64,000 nt of DNA. It comes from DATEOR01 sp963766725 (lineage in GTDB: Bacteria; Actinomycetota; Thermoleophilia; Gaiellales; Gaiellaceae). The notes below the pieces were generated by a model, which saw nothing but the letters and a program-made list of their open reading frames with translations, ran no database searches and was not told where the DNA came from. Below are positions 8,986 to 17,973 of this stretch, piece by piece; within the stretch, counting starts at the first letter, position 1, and the number at the start of each line of letters is the position of its first letter. The stretch spans positions 1 to 64,000 of the forward strand of contig CAVYBK010000017.1 of assembly GCA_963766725.1 (NCBI GenBank), in the 5' to 3' direction. The position numbers were made by a program, and so were the translations under genes.

Positions 8986-11085
8986 TCAGCGTGTCCGTCG
9001 AAGCGAGGCCGCCCGTCTCCGCGCGCGCGGCCGGGCGCTCTTCATCAGGACTGCGTGGGTGCCGCGGGCCGGTTCGTCCTTCTTCGGCTGCAGCCGCTTC
9101 CATTGCCCGTCGCCCTGGAGCTCCCAGGCCGACGAGTTGTCCGCGAGCACGACGTCGAAGAACGAGCGCAGCCGCTGCTGGAGCTCCGGGTCCTCGATCG
9201 GCGCGACGATCTCGAGGCGATGGTCGAGGTTCCTCGGCATGAGATCCGGGCTGCCCATGAAGTACGAGACCTTCTTCCCGGCCTGGAAGATGAAGAGCCG
9301 GCTGTGCTCGAGGAAGCGGCCGACGACGGAACGGACGGAGATCGACTCGCTGAGTCCGGACACGCCCGGGCGAAGCGAGCAGATGCTGCGGGCGACGATG
9401 TCGATCTTCGCTCCCTCCTGTGAGGCGCGGTAGAGCTCGGCGATGATCGTCGCGTCTGTGAGCGCATTGACCTTGATCCCGATCCACGCAGGCTTGCCGG
9501 CGGCGGCGGCCTGCGCCACGGCTCGGATCTCCGCGATGAGCCGGTCACGGAGGTCGAAGGGCGCCACGAGGAGCTTCCTGAACTTTCGGGGGCGCCCGAA
9601 GCCGGTGATGTAGTTGAACAGGTCGGCGACGTCCGCGGCAATGTCGTCGTCCGCCGTGAAGAGCCCGAAGTCCTCGTAGATACGGGCGGTACGGGAGTGG
9701 TAGTTCCCGGTGCCGATGTGGACATAGCGCCGGAAACCGTCGGCGTCTCGGCGCACGACCAGGGTCATTTTCGCGTGCACCTTCAGGTTGGGGAAGCCGT
9801 AAACGACGTGCACGCCCGACTGCTCGAGGGCACGCGACCACTCGATGTTTCGCGACTCGTCGAAGCGCGCGGTCAGCTCGACGAGACAGACGCTCTGCTT
9901 GCCGGACTCCGCCGCGCGGATCAGGGAGGGGACGAGCGGCGACTCGTCGCTCGTCCGGTAGACGGTCGTCTTGAGCGCGGTCACGGCCGGATCCTTCGAG
10001 GCCACGTCGAGGAACGCCTCGAAGGTCGTTTCGAAGGAGTCGTACGGATGGTGCACGAGCCGGTCGCCCGAGGCGACCGTCTGAAAGAGGTCGAAGGATT
10101 CCTGGGGGACGAACTCGGCGGGAGTGCGCGGGACCCACGCCTCGTCTTTCAGATCCGGCCGGTCGAACGCCGTCAGCTGGGCGAGGTCGGCGAGATCGAG
10201 GAGCCCCTGGATCCGATACACCTGGCCCGCGCCGATGCCGAGCCCGTTCATGAGCCGGTCGAGCATGCGTTCGGACATCGACTCCGACACCTCGAGGCGG
10301 ACGACGTCCCCGAAGCGCCGCCGGCTGAGTTCGAGCTCGACGGCCTCGAGCAGGTCGTCGGCCTCATCCGAGACGGAGAAGTCGGCGTCGCGCGTGACGC
10401 GAAACGCCGACGCTTCGGCGATCTCCATCTGCGGGAAAAGCCCGCCAAGGAAATGCGCGATCACTGCCTCGAGCGGGACGAGGTACTCTCGCTTCCCGAG
10501 GAAGACGAAGCGGGGGAGACCTTCGGGCACTTTCACACGCGCGAAGCGCTCATCGCCGGTCTCGGGGTCGCGCACGAACACGCCGAGGCTCAGGGAAAGC
10601 CCCGAGATGTACGGGAAGCGCTGGCCGGGGCCCAGGGCGAGCGGGGTGAGCACCGGGTAGACGTCGCGCTCGAAGCGCTGGGAGAGCTCCGCCTGCTCGG
10701 TCTCGTCGCACTCGGCGACGCGACGGATGAAGATGCCCTCGTCGTCCAGAGCCGGTCGCAGCTCCCGGTTCCAGATGCGGGACTGCTCCGCGGTCAGTTC
10801 GCGCACCCGGTCGCGGATCTCGGACAGCGCTTCCTCCGGGAACCGTCCATCGGGTGAGCGGACTCCGAAGCCCGCCGCGGCCTGGCCCATGAGGCCGGCC
10901 ACGCGCACCATGAAGAACTCGTCGAGGTTGGACGAGAAGATCGAGGCGAACTTGAGCCGCTCCAGCAGCGGCACCGTCTCATCGGCGGCGAGCGCAAGCA
11001 CGCGGGCGTTGAACTCGAGCCACGAGAGCTCGCGGTTCAGCAGTCGCTCCGCAGCCTTGGACCGCACCCGGGTCGTCGCGCTCAT
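8986..11085 (-). CDS. ppk: Polyphosphate kinase 1
   Basis: Full-length 699-residue PPK1, which reversibly polymerises the ATP gamma-phosphate into polyphosphate. The N-terminal LLNRELSWLEFNARVL and FASIFSSNLDEFFMVRVAGL are diagnostic. The catalytic-loop motifs are KVHAK with His437 and VHIGTGNYH with His456, the same 19-residue spacing as His435/His454 of the Escherichia coli enzyme; His437 matches the phosphorylated histidine. The family-typical NLDHRLEIVAPI segment is near the C-terminus, followed by a short basic tail (PRARRRAASLRR). Confidence 0.95.
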   Translation of the reverse strand: MSATTRVRSKAAERLLNRELSWLEFNARVLALAADETVPLLERLKFASIFSSNLDEFFMVRVAGLMGQAAAGFGVRSPDGRFPEEALSEIRDRVRELTAEQSRIWNRELRPALDDEGIFIRRVAECDETEQAELSQRFERDVYPVLTPLALGPGQRFPYISGLSLSLGVFVRDPETGDERFARVKVPEGLPRFVFLGKREYLVPLEAVIAHFLGGLFPQMEIAEASAFRVTRDADFSVSDEADDLLEAVELELSRRRFGDVVRLEVSESMSERMLDRLMNGLGIGAGQVYRIQGLLDLADLAQLTAFDRPDLKDEAWVPRTPAEFVPQESFDLFQTVASGDRLVHHPYDSFETTFEAFLDVASKDPAVTALKTTVYRTSDESPLVPSLIRAAESGKQSVCLVELTARFDESRNIEWSRALEQSGVHVVYGFPNLKVHAKMTLVVRRDADGFRRYVHIGTGNYHSRTARIYEDFGLFTADDDIAADVADLFNYITGFGRPRKFRKLLVAPFDLRDRLIAEIRAVAQAAAAGKPAWIGIKVNALTDATIIAELYRASQEGAKIDIVARSICSLRPGVSGLSESISVRSVVGRFLEHSRLFIFQAGKKVSYFMGSPDLMPRNLDHRLEIVAPIEDPELQQRLRSFFDVVLADNSSAWELQGDGQWKRLQPKKDEPARGTHAVLMKSARPRARRRAASLRRTR

Positions 11086-11183
11086 GCGAAGCGGTCCTAT
11101 CTACACGGGCTCGGGGCCGGAAGGCAAAAAAGCTGACCGTTCTGGTGACGGTTCGGAGAACAAATGGTGAAATCGAAGCGAGA

Positions 11184-11213
11184 ACCGGCCCGCGCGGCGC
11201 TGCGCGGGCCGGT
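11184..11213 (-). terminator. Strong hairpin downstream of the DUF5996 gene
   Basis: Perfect 12-bp stem ACCGGCCCGCGC / GCGCGGGCCGGT with a 6-nt loop, about 100 bp past the minus-strand stop of the DUF5996 gene and 100 bp before the ppk start. Only a short pyrimidine-rich stretch follows on the minus strand. The rest of the 229-bp gap shows no gene. Confidence 0.45.
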
Positions 11214-11314
11214 GGTCGGGTGGAGGCCGGGGCCGCTCTCCTTGGCGTCGACTTCCGCTGTCCAGAATGCCGCTGCCCGGGACGCGCGTGGGCAACGGAG
11301 TGGTGAAGAAGCAG

Positions 11315-12316
11315 CTACGAGCGGGGTGCGGAGGCTCCCGGAAGCGCTCGCCCGAACTGTCCTGCAGCAGATGCCTGTAGCTCGAGAAGGTCGTCGGCGC
11401 TTGGACATGCGCTCGACGTGAACGCCGTCACGTCCCAGTCCGCGAGACGCGCGCCGGCTTCATAGGCGCTCTCGCAGAAGGCGAGCAGCGTCCGCCGGGG
11501 ATCGTCGGAGGCCCGAACTTCTTCGTAGGGAAGGATCGCCAGGGAGGACGAAGCGCCGGAGGGAACCCACGAGCCCACGGCGAGCGGCTGCTCTCGTAGT
11601 CCCGGTGGCTCCGGCGCGGTGTAGGAGTAGTAGGCGGCATCGGAGATCGTGGCGTCGTCGCCCGGCCAGAAGCCGAACGAGATGACCTCGTGCGAGTACG
11701 CCTCGCGTGTCACGCGGTCGTCGCTCGCATTGCCGCTCGGCCGTCCGGAGAACCGCGTGACGGCGAGATCGAATCCGTGCCAGAAGAAGTGCACCGGGCT
11801 CGTCTTGCCGTTGAACCAGCCGCTGAACTCCTCGAGAACGGTGTCCGACCAGTCGAGGATGTGGCCGAAGCGGCCGACCGCGTCGTGATCCCAGGCGGCG
11901 TGCTCGGTGTCCTCCGGGAACGGTGTCTCCATGGGGAGGCCGAAGGGCCTTTCGAGGATCTCGACGTCGACTCCGAGGTCGCGAAGCAGGCGATGAACCT
12001 CTGCGTCGAAGGTCGCGACCGGAACGCCTCCGGCCAGCGAAAGCGTCTCCGTGTGGCCGTCTCCGCCCCGGGCGACGAGCGCGTCGTCGAGGAAGTCGAT
12101 CGCGAGCTCGAAGGTCGCGCCCTCGTGGTGGAGCCGCCGAGTCGTCAGCCCGTGGACGTCGACGTAGAGCGGGACGTTCCACCAGTGGTTGCGCGGCGAC
12201 GTCGTCGCGAGCCGAACCTTGCCGAGGATCTGGCAGTAGAGGTGGAGCGTGTCCTTGGTCGGGCGCCAGTCGGCGAGGTGGAGCTCCGGGAGATCCATGG
12301 CCTTGACGTTAGCCAT
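11315..12316 (-). CDS. DUF5996 family protein
   Basis: 333-residue soluble protein of the uncharacterised DUF5996 family, recognised from LHLYCQILGKVRLATTSP, the NHWWNVPLYVD stretch, FFWHGFDLAVTRFSGR and ISFGFWPGD. Function is unknown. The ATG at 12316 gives MANVKAMDLPEL and avoids a long upstream extension that runs antisense through the LtrA gene; the ATG five codons later is also possible. It is divergent from ltrA with a 49-bp gap. Confidence 0.8.
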   Translation of the reverse strand: MANVKAMDLPELHLADWRPTKDTLHLYCQILGKVRLATTSPRNHWWNVPLYVDVHGLTTRRLHHEGATFELAIDFLDDALVARGGDGHTETLSLAGGVPVATFDAEVHRLLRDLGVDVEILERPFGLPMETPFPEDTEHAAWDHDAVGRFGHILDWSDTVLEEFSGWFNGKTSPVHFFWHGFDLAVTRFSGRPSGNASDDRVTREAYSHEVISFGFWPGDDATISDAAYYSYTAPEPPGLREQPLAVGSWVPSGASSSLAILPYEEVRASDDPRRTLLAFCESAYEAGARLADWDVTAFTSSACPSADDLLELQASAAGQFGRALPGASAPRS

Positions 12317-12365
12317 GGTGTCAAATCCTCGGTATGCCGCTGGCTGCTCCGTTAGGGTCGTCGCG

Positions 12366-13517
12366 ATGAGTGTCGCGGCTGTCGACCAGGAGCACCGTGT
12401 CACGCCGCGCGAGCTCTTTTTCGACCTCGTGTTCGTGTTCGCGTTCACGCAAGTCGCCACCTTGCTCGCGAACGACCCGACGTTTGGCGGTATTGGACAC
12501 GGCGTTCTCGTTCTCGGCGCGCTCTGGTGGGCGTGGTCCGCGTACGCCTGGTTCACGAACACCGTCGACCCCGAGGAGGAGCTCGTCGGCGCAGCCCTGC
12601 TGGTCGCGATGATCGCGATGTTCATCGCGGCGCTCGTCGTGCCGGGCGTATTCGGGGACGAGGGCGTCCTCTTCGGCGCAGCGTTCCTCGTCGTCTGCGC
12701 GATGCACGCCGGCCTTTACGCACTCGCCGGACGCGGGAGCCCCGATTTGCTCGGCGCGGTGCTTCGGCTTGCGCCGTGGTCCCTTGTCGGCGCGACCCTG
12801 ATTCTCGTCGCGGGCTTCACGGACGGCGCTCGCGTGTGGATCTGGATCGCCGCCCTCGCCTGCACCTACGGCGGCGCCGTCTGGACCGGATCGGCGGGCT
12901 GGCGTATCCACCCGGCGCACTTCGCGGAGCGGTACGGCCTCGTGCTCATCATCGCGCTGGGCGAGGCGTTCATAGCCATCGGGATCGGCGCGACCGGCAC
13001 CGGCATCGGCCTCGGCGAGGTCGTCGCGGCGATTCTCGGCCTGCTCGTCGCCACCTCCTTCTGGCTCGCGTATTTCGATTTCTTCGCGATCCGCGGAGAA
13101 CAGATGCTCGGGCAGGCGAGAGGTCCAGCCCGTGTCACCTTGGCCCGCGACGTGTACACGTTGTTCCATTTCCCGATGATCGTCGGGATCGTGCTCTTTG
13201 CTTTTGCGATGAAGATCGTCGTCGGCCACGTGGGCGACGAGCTGGACACCGTTGCAGCCTTCGCGCTCTGCGGAGGTAGCGCCCTCTACCTGCTGACGTA
13301 CTCGGCCATCCGAACGCGCGTCGAGCGGAAGTTCCACGTGAGCCGCGGCCGGTTCACCGCTGCGCTCCTGCTCCTGGCCTTGCTCCCGGTCGCGACGATC
13401 GTTCCCGCCCTCGCAGCGCTCGCGCTCGTTGCGGCGGTGTGGATCGGGTTGCACACGTACGAGTTCGTCTGGTGGCGCGAGGCCCGCGCGGAATCGCGCT
13501 CCGCGCTCGCCGCATAG
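12366..13517 (+). CDS. Low temperature requirement protein A (LtrA) family membrane protein
   Basis: Polytopic membrane protein of 383 residues with about ten hydrophobic segments. The family signature TPRELFFDLVFVFAFTQVA at residues 13-31, WWAWSAYAWFTNTVDPEEE and HFAERYGLVLIIALGEAFI (about residue 185) identify PF06772. LtrA was first linked to cold growth of Listeria; the molecular activity is not established. The ATG at 12366 matches the short family N-terminus. It converges with the cupredoxin gene with a 7-bp gap. Confidence 0.88.
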   Translation: MSVAAVDQEHRVTPRELFFDLVFVFAFTQVATLLANDPTFGGIGHGVLVLGALWWAWSAYAWFTNTVDPEEELVGAALLVAMIAMFIAALVVPGVFGDEGVLFGAAFLVVCAMHAGLYALAGRGSPDLLGAVLRLAPWSLVGATLILVAGFTDGARVWIWIAALACTYGGAVWTGSAGWRIHPAHFAERYGLVLIIALGEAFIAIGIGATGTGIGLGEVVAAILGLLVATSFWLAYFDFFAIRGEQMLGQARGPARVTLARDVYTLFHFPMIVGIVLFAFAMKIVVGHVGDELDTVAAFALCGGSALYLLTYSAIRTRVERKFHVSRGRFTAALLLLALLPVATIVPALAALALVAAVWIGLHTYEFVWWREARAESRSALAA

Positions 13518-13524
13518 CCGAGCA

Positions 13525-13926
13525 CTAGGGGCGCGTGACCCGGAGTGTGCCCTTCATGCCGCGCGCCTTGTGGTCGGCGATGCTGCACCAGTACTTGAAG
13601 CGTCCGTGCCGCAGGCGGAACGTCTTCGTCGTCCGCGCTCCGGGCAGGGTCTTGCCGATCGTGTAGACGTGCGTGCCCCCGACGCGCTTGAGCTTGAAGT
13701 TGTGTGTGTCCTCGCCGAAGTTCGCGAGCTCGATCGTCACCCGTCCGGCGGGAACCCTCGAGCGGGAGAGGGAAAACCGAAACTCGTCCGCGACGGCCTG
13801 GACGCGCGTCGGGAAGGAGGCTGCTTCGGCCGTTTCTGCCCGCCAGGGACGACTGAGGACGAGCGCTCCCAGTGAGACGAGGAGCACGAGTGCCCCGAAT
13901 GCGAGATGCGGGCGCAGGGAGCTCAC
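13525..13926 (-). CDS. Membrane-anchored cupredoxin (plastocyanin/azurin-like)
   Basis: 133-residue blue-copper-type protein. An N-terminal hydrophobic anchor (residues 8-25) precedes a cupredoxin fold with a full set of type-1 copper ligands: His75 (EDTHNF), Cys114, His119 and Met124 in YWCSIADHKARGM. It should sit on the outer face of the membrane and carry one electron or store copper. Its GTG start overlaps the stop of the DUF1501 gene as GTGA, so it is translated from the DUF1800-DUF1501 mRNA. That coupling suggests a shared extracytoplasmic redox or copper-related role. Confidence 0.85.
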   Translation of the reverse strand: MSSLRPHLAFGALVLLVSLGALVLSRPWRAETAEAASFPTRVQAVADEFRFSLSRSRVPAGRVTIELANFGEDTHNFKLKRVGGTHVYTIGKTLPGARTTKTFRLRHGRFKYWCSIADHKARGMKGTLRVTRP

Positions 13927-15284
13927 TTCAGGAGCGAGGGGCGGTCGAAGCTCGCCGCATTCGGGATGATCGCCGCCGCGTCGGCGTTGAACCACTGTTC
14001 GAGAAGCGAGCAGTAGAGGGACCTGAAATCGAAGGTCGCCTTCAGGTTTCCCTCGTCGTCGAGCCCGCTTGCGAGGCCGGGGAACTCGCCCAGCATCTGG
14101 CCCTTGACCTGGGAGCCGATGAGGAATCCCATGCCTGCGGCGCCGTGGTCGGTTCCGAGGGAGCCGTTCTCCTCACCGCGGCGGCCGAACTCGCTCCACA
14201 CATGGACGATCACGCGATCGGAGAGGCCACGCGCCTCGAGGTCGCGCTGGAAGGCGTTGAGGGAGGCCGCGGTGAGGGCGAGAGCGCTGCCGAGGTCGGT
14301 CGCCTGGTCGGCGTGTGTGTCGTACATCCCCGGGGCGCTGACCGTGACGCAGCGGAGCGGCAGGCCCGCAGCGATCATGGCCGCGAGGCCGGCGAGACGG
14401 GATGGGAACGGATCGGAGCTCGTCGGATAGCTGACCGGGCTGCCCCAGTTCCCATCGTCGAAGGGCAGGAGCTGGCCGCGGAGGCTGGCGACCTGTGCGG
14501 CGACCTCGGCGACGTGCGCGCGGCCCGGATCGGACGAGGGCGCGAACGAGCCGATTGCGTCGAGCATGCGCGTCTCCGGCTCCCCCCACACACCTTCCGC
14601 CCAGAACCCATAGTCGTCGACCCGGGAAACGGCTGCGATGGGGACGCTCGCAGAGGCGAGCGCAGGGTGGAGCGAGTCGGAGAGCGCGAGGCCCTGGAGC
14701 GGATTGTCCGAGGTCCCGGCCAGGTCGAGATAACGGCCGAGCCAGCCGGTGCGCAGATGCGCGTCGGTCGCACCGACCTCCCAGTAGTGACGGGACGTGA
14801 AGTGCGACTGGTCGGCGTTCGTGTAGCCGACCGCGGGAAGCACGCTTACCTTGCCCTCCCCGTGCAGCTCGGCGAGCGGCGCGAGCGAAGGGTGCCAGTG
14901 CAGAGCCGCGTCTTCCGCGAACGGCTCTCCAGCCTCGGGAGCGAGTGCGAGGTGAGGACGAAGCCCGGCGTACTGGGCGTCACCGGCGGGGTAGAGCATC
15001 GAAAGCGAGTCGGCTCCGCCGTCGAGGAAGATGGAGACGAGCACCGGGTCGGTCGGGGCGGCGGCCCGGGCGATGCCCTCCTCGAAGAGCCCGAGCGGAA
15101 GCTTGCTCGCGCCGTACACCGAGAGCGCCAGGCCGGCCGATCGGGTCAGGAAGGTGCGACGGCTGAGCCCGCTGCCGGCCGGAAGCGGCATCCCTGCCTC
15201 GATCACCGGCAGTCCGCGTCCGGCCTCGGCCACAGAGCGGCGGAGAACGGCCGCGCGGGAGAACTCGTTGCAGGAGCAGCTCAT
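13923..15284 (-). CDS. DUF1501 family secreted protein (Tat signal)
   Basis: 453-residue protein of the DUF1501 (sulfatase-like/alkaline-phosphatase-superfamily related) group. A twin-arginine signal SRRTFLTRSAGLALSVYGAS appears around residues 40-59, after an unusual Cys-rich N-terminal extension (MSCSCNEF). Core motifs include VSIFLDGGADSLSM, SHFTSRHYWEVG and VHVWSEFGRRGEENGSLGTD HG-type metal-site sequence. DUF1501 genes almost always follow DUF1800 genes, as here (1 bp gap). Export folded via Tat suggests a cofactor. Enzymatic activity is unknown. Confidence 0.85.
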   Translation of the reverse strand: MSCSCNEFSRAAVLRRSVAEAGRGLPVIEAGMPLPAGSGLSRRTFLTRSAGLALSVYGASKLPLGLFEEGIARAAAPTDPVLVSIFLDGGADSLSMLYPAGDAQYAGLRPHLALAPEAGEPFAEDAALHWHPSLAPLAELHGEGKVSVLPAVGYTNADQSHFTSRHYWEVGATDAHLRTGWLGRYLDLAGTSDNPLQGLALSDSLHPALASASVPIAAVSRVDDYGFWAEGVWGEPETRMLDAIGSFAPSSDPGRAHVAEVAAQVASLRGQLLPFDDGNWGSPVSYPTSSDPFPSRLAGLAAMIAAGLPLRCVTVSAPGMYDTHADQATDLGSALALTAASLNAFQRDLEARGLSDRVIVHVWSEFGRRGEENGSLGTDHGAAGMGFLIGSQVKGQMLGEFPGLASGLDDEGNLKATFDFRSLYCSLLEQWFNADAAAIIPNAASFDRPSLLK

Positions 15285-15285
15285 A

Positions 15286-16638
15286 TCAGCAGGTCTGGTA
15301 GTCGGGAGAGACGGCGACGAGCATGCGCAGGGCGTTCAGGACGAGCACCGGGTACTGGTCCTTCTTCCAGGCCTGATCGGCATCCGCGAGCGCGCTCGTG
15401 GCAAAGCCGAGGAGCGCCGTGCGGGTGTCCCGCTTCAGCCCGGGATTTCCCCAGAAGTCGAGCGCCCGGGAGAGGAGCTCCTGCGCGTCCGGCGGAAGCT
15501 TCCCGCTCGAGGCGCCCGGGTCGAGCGCGTACTTCCGGGCGGCGTAGTTGGCCGCGATCCAGCGGCCCCGGAAGGTGGACGTGTCAAGCCAACGATCCTC
15601 GCTCCAGCCGGCGACGTTCGGTGGGTAGAAGAGCCTTTGGCCGTCGATCTCGGAGATCCAAGCCCAGGCGCCCGTGTCGACCGGGCGTCCGCGCGCTCTG
15701 AGCATTCCGGCGACCTGGACGACCGGTGGCTTCAGCATCGCGGGCCCTGTGTAGAAGCGCGGGTGGCGGAGTATGGCGCCGACGACCGGTGCGATCTCGT
15801 GGCCGGATCGCTTGTACAGCGCCTTCAGCGCGGACTCGGTCGCCGCGGGCGGCGGTGTCGGGACGAAGTAGCTCCAGAGCCGGCGGACGAAATACGTCAG
15901 GTGGGGCGGGTGCTGGACGCAGAGACGGCAGGCGTCCTTCCAGCCGAAGTTCCCGCTCTTCCCGAAGACGACCTTCGCCCCGTTGTCGTGCCGCGTGGAG
16001 TCGTACCGGAAGTTGACATCGCCGACGCCGTCCTTCCAGTCGTTTCGCCAGCCGGTGAGCGCCCTGGCCTGCTCGCGGACGTCATCCTCCGTATACCCGC
16101 TTCCGGCGCCCAGGGTGAAGATCTCCATCAGCTCCCGCGCGTAGTTCTCGTTCGGGCTCCACTTCGTGTTGTCCCGCCCGTTCAGCCAGATCAACATCGC
16201 CGGATCGTGGGTGACGGCGATCAGGAGGGATTCGAAGTTCCCGAGAGCGTGCTTCCGAAAGAGGCTGTTCTGGGTCAGCATCCACTTCTGGGAGCCGACG
16301 CCGGCATTGGAGGTCGCGAACCAGTCGTGCCAGATGAGGGTCAGCCGCTCGACGAGCGGCTGATTCGAGCGCACCATGCGGTCGAGCCACCAGAGATGGT
16401 CGTGGCCCCAGGCGTCGCGGGGGGAGAGCGGCTCCCCGCCGTCGGCGGTCGGTGCCTTGCCGACGAGCCGGGCGCTCGGAGGATGCAGCAGGTCGTCGAC
16501 CGCCCGCTTCAGCCCCTTGCGCGCCACCTCCTTGGCCTCGCCTGGCTTCGGCCCGAAGCCGGCGCGCCAGAGCAGCCGTTCAGCTTCCTTTCTCCCGAAC
16601 GGACCGTGGTAGACGGGAACCTGTGCGGCGGCCACCAC
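15286..16638 (-). CDS. DUF1800 family protein
   Basis: 450-residue protein of the DUF1800 family, the usual partner of DUF1501. Recognised from the N-terminal AERLLWRAGFGPKPGEAKEV, LIWHDWFATSNAGVGSQ, ENYARELMEIFTLGAGSGYTEDDV and YFVRRLWSYFVP. No classical signal peptide is evident with the chosen ATG. First gene of a three-gene operon (DUF1800, DUF1501, cupredoxin) whose function is not known; it may act in cell-surface or redox processes. Confidence 0.87.
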   Translation of the reverse strand: MVAAAQVPVYHGPFGRKEAERLLWRAGFGPKPGEAKEVARKGLKRAVDDLLHPPSARLVGKAPTADGGEPLSPRDAWGHDHLWWLDRMVRSNQPLVERLTLIWHDWFATSNAGVGSQKWMLTQNSLFRKHALGNFESLLIAVTHDPAMLIWLNGRDNTKWSPNENYARELMEIFTLGAGSGYTEDDVREQARALTGWRNDWKDGVGDVNFRYDSTRHDNGAKVVFGKSGNFGWKDACRLCVQHPPHLTYFVRRLWSYFVPTPPPAATESALKALYKRSGHEIAPVVGAILRHPRFYTGPAMLKPPVVQVAGMLRARGRPVDTGAWAWISEIDGQRLFYPPNVAGWSEDRWLDTSTFRGRWIAANYAARKYALDPGASSGKLPPDAQELLSRALDFWGNPGLKRDTRTALLGFATSALADADQAWKKDQYPVLVLNALRMLVAVSPDYQTC

Positions 16639-16719
16639 CTAATGAAAGTCGTAGAGACCGTGGCGGGCGTCCCCTTTTGGTGCGATCCAGCGAGCTAGCT
16701 GCGAGCTCGAGCCGGACCG

Positions 16720-16800
16720 TTAAAACGCCAGATCCGCGAACCCGAGGGCCCACGGATCTGGCAAGACGAAGCTATTGCTTTGGGGCATGCCTGTCAAGGG
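16720..16800 (+). repeat. 81-83 nt intergenic repeat, copy 2
   Basis: Core 16720-16760 is identical to the other copies; the 32-base tail is the most divergent (GCTATTGCTT instead of the CTTACTGGC-type sequence) and ends in GTCAAGGG at 16793-16800. Located in the gap between the divergent DUF1800 and TfoX-like genes. Confidence 0.85.
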
Positions 16801-16815
16801 GGTTACCATCGCTCG

Positions 16816-17148
16816 GTGGCCTACGACGAGGAACTCGCGGCTCGGATCCGCGAGCTGGTGAGCGCCGAGCCCGGCCTGGACGAGAAGAAGATGTTCGGCG
16901 GGCTTGCGTTCCTCGTCGGAGGCAACATGGCCGTCGGCGTCAGCGGCCAGGGCGGGATTCTCGTGCGCGTCGATCCGGACGAGTCGGACGAGCTGGTGGC
17001 CACGACTTCCGCGCAGCTCATGGAGATGCGCGGGCGGAGCATGCGCGGCTGGCTGCGTGTCGCCGCCGCGGACGTCGCCGGCGATGCGGCGCTCGCCGAT
17101 TGGGTCGAGCGCGGTACGACCTACGCGCGCGCTCTTCCCGCCAAGTAG
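16816..17148 (+). CDS. TfoX N-terminal domain protein
   Basis: 110-residue protein matching the TfoX N-terminal domain family (PF04993): AARIRELVSAEPGLDEKKMF, GGLAFLVGGNMAVGV and RVDPDESDEL. In gammaproteobacteria TfoX/Sxy controls competence, but the free-standing domain in actinobacteria has no established role. GTG at 16816 gives the usual AYDEELAARIR start. The repeat copy 2 ends 15 bp before it, so the repeat may lie in its leader. Confidence 0.82.
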   Translation: MAYDEELAARIRELVSAEPGLDEKKMFGGLAFLVGGNMAVGVSGQGGILVRVDPDESDELVATTSAQLMEMRGRSMRGWLRVAAADVAGDAALADWVERGTTYARALPAK

Positions 17149-17161
17149 CTGCCGTGGTTGT

Positions 17162-17923
17162 CTAGGAGGCGGGCTCTCCCTTGATGACGCCGAAGACCGC
17201 GCCCTGCGGATCCGCGATGACCGCGAAGCGGCCGACGGTCGGCACGTCCATGGGCTCGACGATGGCGTTGGCGCCGAGCTCCTTCGCCTTGGCGCAGATG
17301 GCATCCGTGTCCTCGACTCCGACGTACGGCGTCCACATGGCCGGGATGTTCTCGTTCTGGTTCTGCATCAGCCCGGCGTGGCCCTGGCCGGTGCCGCCGA
17401 CCCGGTCGAAGATCCGGTAGCCGCCGAAGTCCGATCCCATGTCTGTCGTCGTCCAGCCGAAGACCTCCTCGTAGAACCGCTGTGCGCCGTCGGCGTCGGT
17501 CGTGCCGAGCTCGTCCCAGACGAAGACTCCCTCGGAGCCGCTGCCCTCGCTGAAGCGCTGGTAGATGCCCAGGAAGGCGCCTTGCGGGTCGGCGATGATC
17601 CCCATGCGCCCGACGTCCTCCATGTCGAACGGCCCGGCGAGGACCTTCCCGCCCGCGGCCTTCGCCTTCTCGGCGGTCTCGTCCACGTTCTCGACCAGCA
17701 CGTGGCTGAGCCAGTGCGGTGGCGGGGCGCCCTCCATCGCCTTGCTGAAGCCGCCGTGGGTCGTCCCGCCGACCGAGATCATCTCGTAGTCGATCTCGCC
17801 GGGCCCGAAGACCTCGGTGCCCCAGCCGAAGAGCTGGCCGTAGAAATCCTTTGCCTTGGCGGGATCGCCGGACACCTGCTCGTGCCAAACGAACGTCCCG
17901 ACCTTGGTCTCGACGGTGCTCAT
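17162..17923 (-). CDS. Two-domain VOC (glyoxalase/bleomycin-resistance fold) protein
   Basis: 253-residue protein with two VOC repeats: residues 8-125 beginning GTFVWHEQVSGDPAKAKDFY and residues 130-250 beginning GVFVWDELGTTDADGAQRFY. Each ends in an IADPQGA(F/V) strand. The layout resembles mycobacterial CFP30B-type proteins; substrate and metal are unknown. The ATG at 17923 follows a GAGGAGG ribosome site. Confidence 0.85.
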   Translation of the reverse strand: MSTVETKVGTFVWHEQVSGDPAKAKDFYGQLFGWGTEVFGPGEIDYEMISVGGTTHGGFSKAMEGAPPPHWLSHVLVENVDETAEKAKAAGGKVLAGPFDMEDVGRMGIIADPQGAFLGIYQRFSEGSGSEGVFVWDELGTTDADGAQRFYEEVFGWTTTDMGSDFGGYRIFDRVGGTGQGHAGLMQNQNENIPAMWTPYVGVEDTDAICAKAKELGANAIVEPMDVPTVGRFAVIADPQGAVFGVIKGEPAS

Positions 17924-17973
17924 CCTGACCTCCTCTACTCGCTTCCAGCCGAGGCTACCACCGGTCGGGCGGT

